A DNA stretch of 58,031 nt from Saprospira grandis DSM 2844 (lineage in GTDB: Bacteria; Bacteroidota; Bacteroidia; Chitinophagales; Saprospiraceae), in assembly GCF_000275825.1 (NCBI RefSeq), contig NZ_JH719942.1, positions 230,978-289,008 on the forward strand. The letters are read 5' to 3'. Under the pieces are notes generated by a model. That model had not been told where the DNA came from, did not search any database, and was given only the letters and a program-made list of their open reading frames with translations. Each line of letters opens with the position of its first letter. The first letter of the stretch is position 1. This document shows, one piece after another, positions 57,903-58,031 of the stretch. A program made the translations under genes and the position numbers.

Positions 57903-58031
57903 TGGCCACAACAAGGCTGAAAGCCGCAGTTCGACGATCAACGGGAGTAACCGATGGTAGGCAGTGCGGCAAAGCCGCAGACCAAGCAAAAACTTGTTTT
58001 TTGCGCAGGGCCGAGCGACCCGACCAACGGG
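57903..58031 (-). repeat. Composite dispersed repeat (minus), cut by window edge
   Basis: Contains TGGCCACAACAAGG, CTGAAAG palindrome, CGCAGTTCGACGATCAACGG, GAGTAACCG, then GCGGCAAAGCCGC with AGACC, a TTTTTTG stem and the beginning of the GCAGGGCCGAGCG core. Confidence 0.75.

Overview
The window looks like a chromosomal segment of a gliding-type Bacteroidota, most likely of the Saprospiria (Saprospira-like); the genus is my inference. The reasons are a 3505-residue secreted protein with SprB-type repeats and a CHU-type C-terminal sorting domain (type IX secretion), many lipoproteins with short lipoboxes, DUF4230, DUF4254 and DUF4412-like proteins, a fused DAHP synthase-chorismate mutase, and repeated TAnnTTTG promoter elements close to starts.

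Layout. 1-2.7 kb: small AT-rich lipoprotein and immunity-like genes. 2.8-5.4 kb: a fused speD-speE polyamine gene on the minus strand, split by a 1284-bp IS3-family element that has left a 3-bp target duplication. 5.7-10.9 kb: a large NtrY-like histidine kinase and a CapA-family lipoprotein. 11.1-14.6 kb (minus): an operon of a beta-helix lipoprotein, an adenylate-kinase-like protein without a P-loop, and a GT-C membrane glycosyltransferase. 14.6-15.6 kb: a non-coding kilobase with a 41-bp tandem palindrome array. 15.6-20.9 kb: an O-acetylation locus (MBOAT, DHHW/AlgX-like, SGNH-LysM) and a lipoprotein. 21-27.3 kb (minus): AT-rich accessory genes, gene fragments, many hairpins, and an orphan Rhs C-terminal module with a YwqK-like neighbour. 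27.9-38.5 kb: the giant adhesin. 39-41.5 kb: mreBCD. 41.8-43.6 kb: DUF4230, rhodanese and rpsP. 43.6-46.2 kb (minus): three secreted proteins, two of them paralogues. 46.2-47 kb: a candidate structured small RNA. 47.1-57.4 kb: mostly housekeeping genes (thioredoxin-fold protein, GT9 and DUF4254, aldo/keto reductase, rpe, fmt, a Cys-containing secreted protein, a cyclase-family hydrolase, DAHP synthase-chorismate mutase, a CNT nucleoside transporter).

The most striking non-coding feature is a dispersed family of roughly 130-180 bp, about one copy per 2.5 kb, in nearly every longer intergenic gap. All copies share a core (consensus arm GGGCTCGC, then TCGGCCCT) and a TTTTGGGGC edge, but the stems between the constant blocks have different sequences that remain self-complementary in each copy. 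That pattern suggests selection on a folded RNA or single-stranded DNA. A second family consists of short hairpins whose loop is always GGTTnnAACC-like. I found no tRNA, rRNA or CRISPR array.
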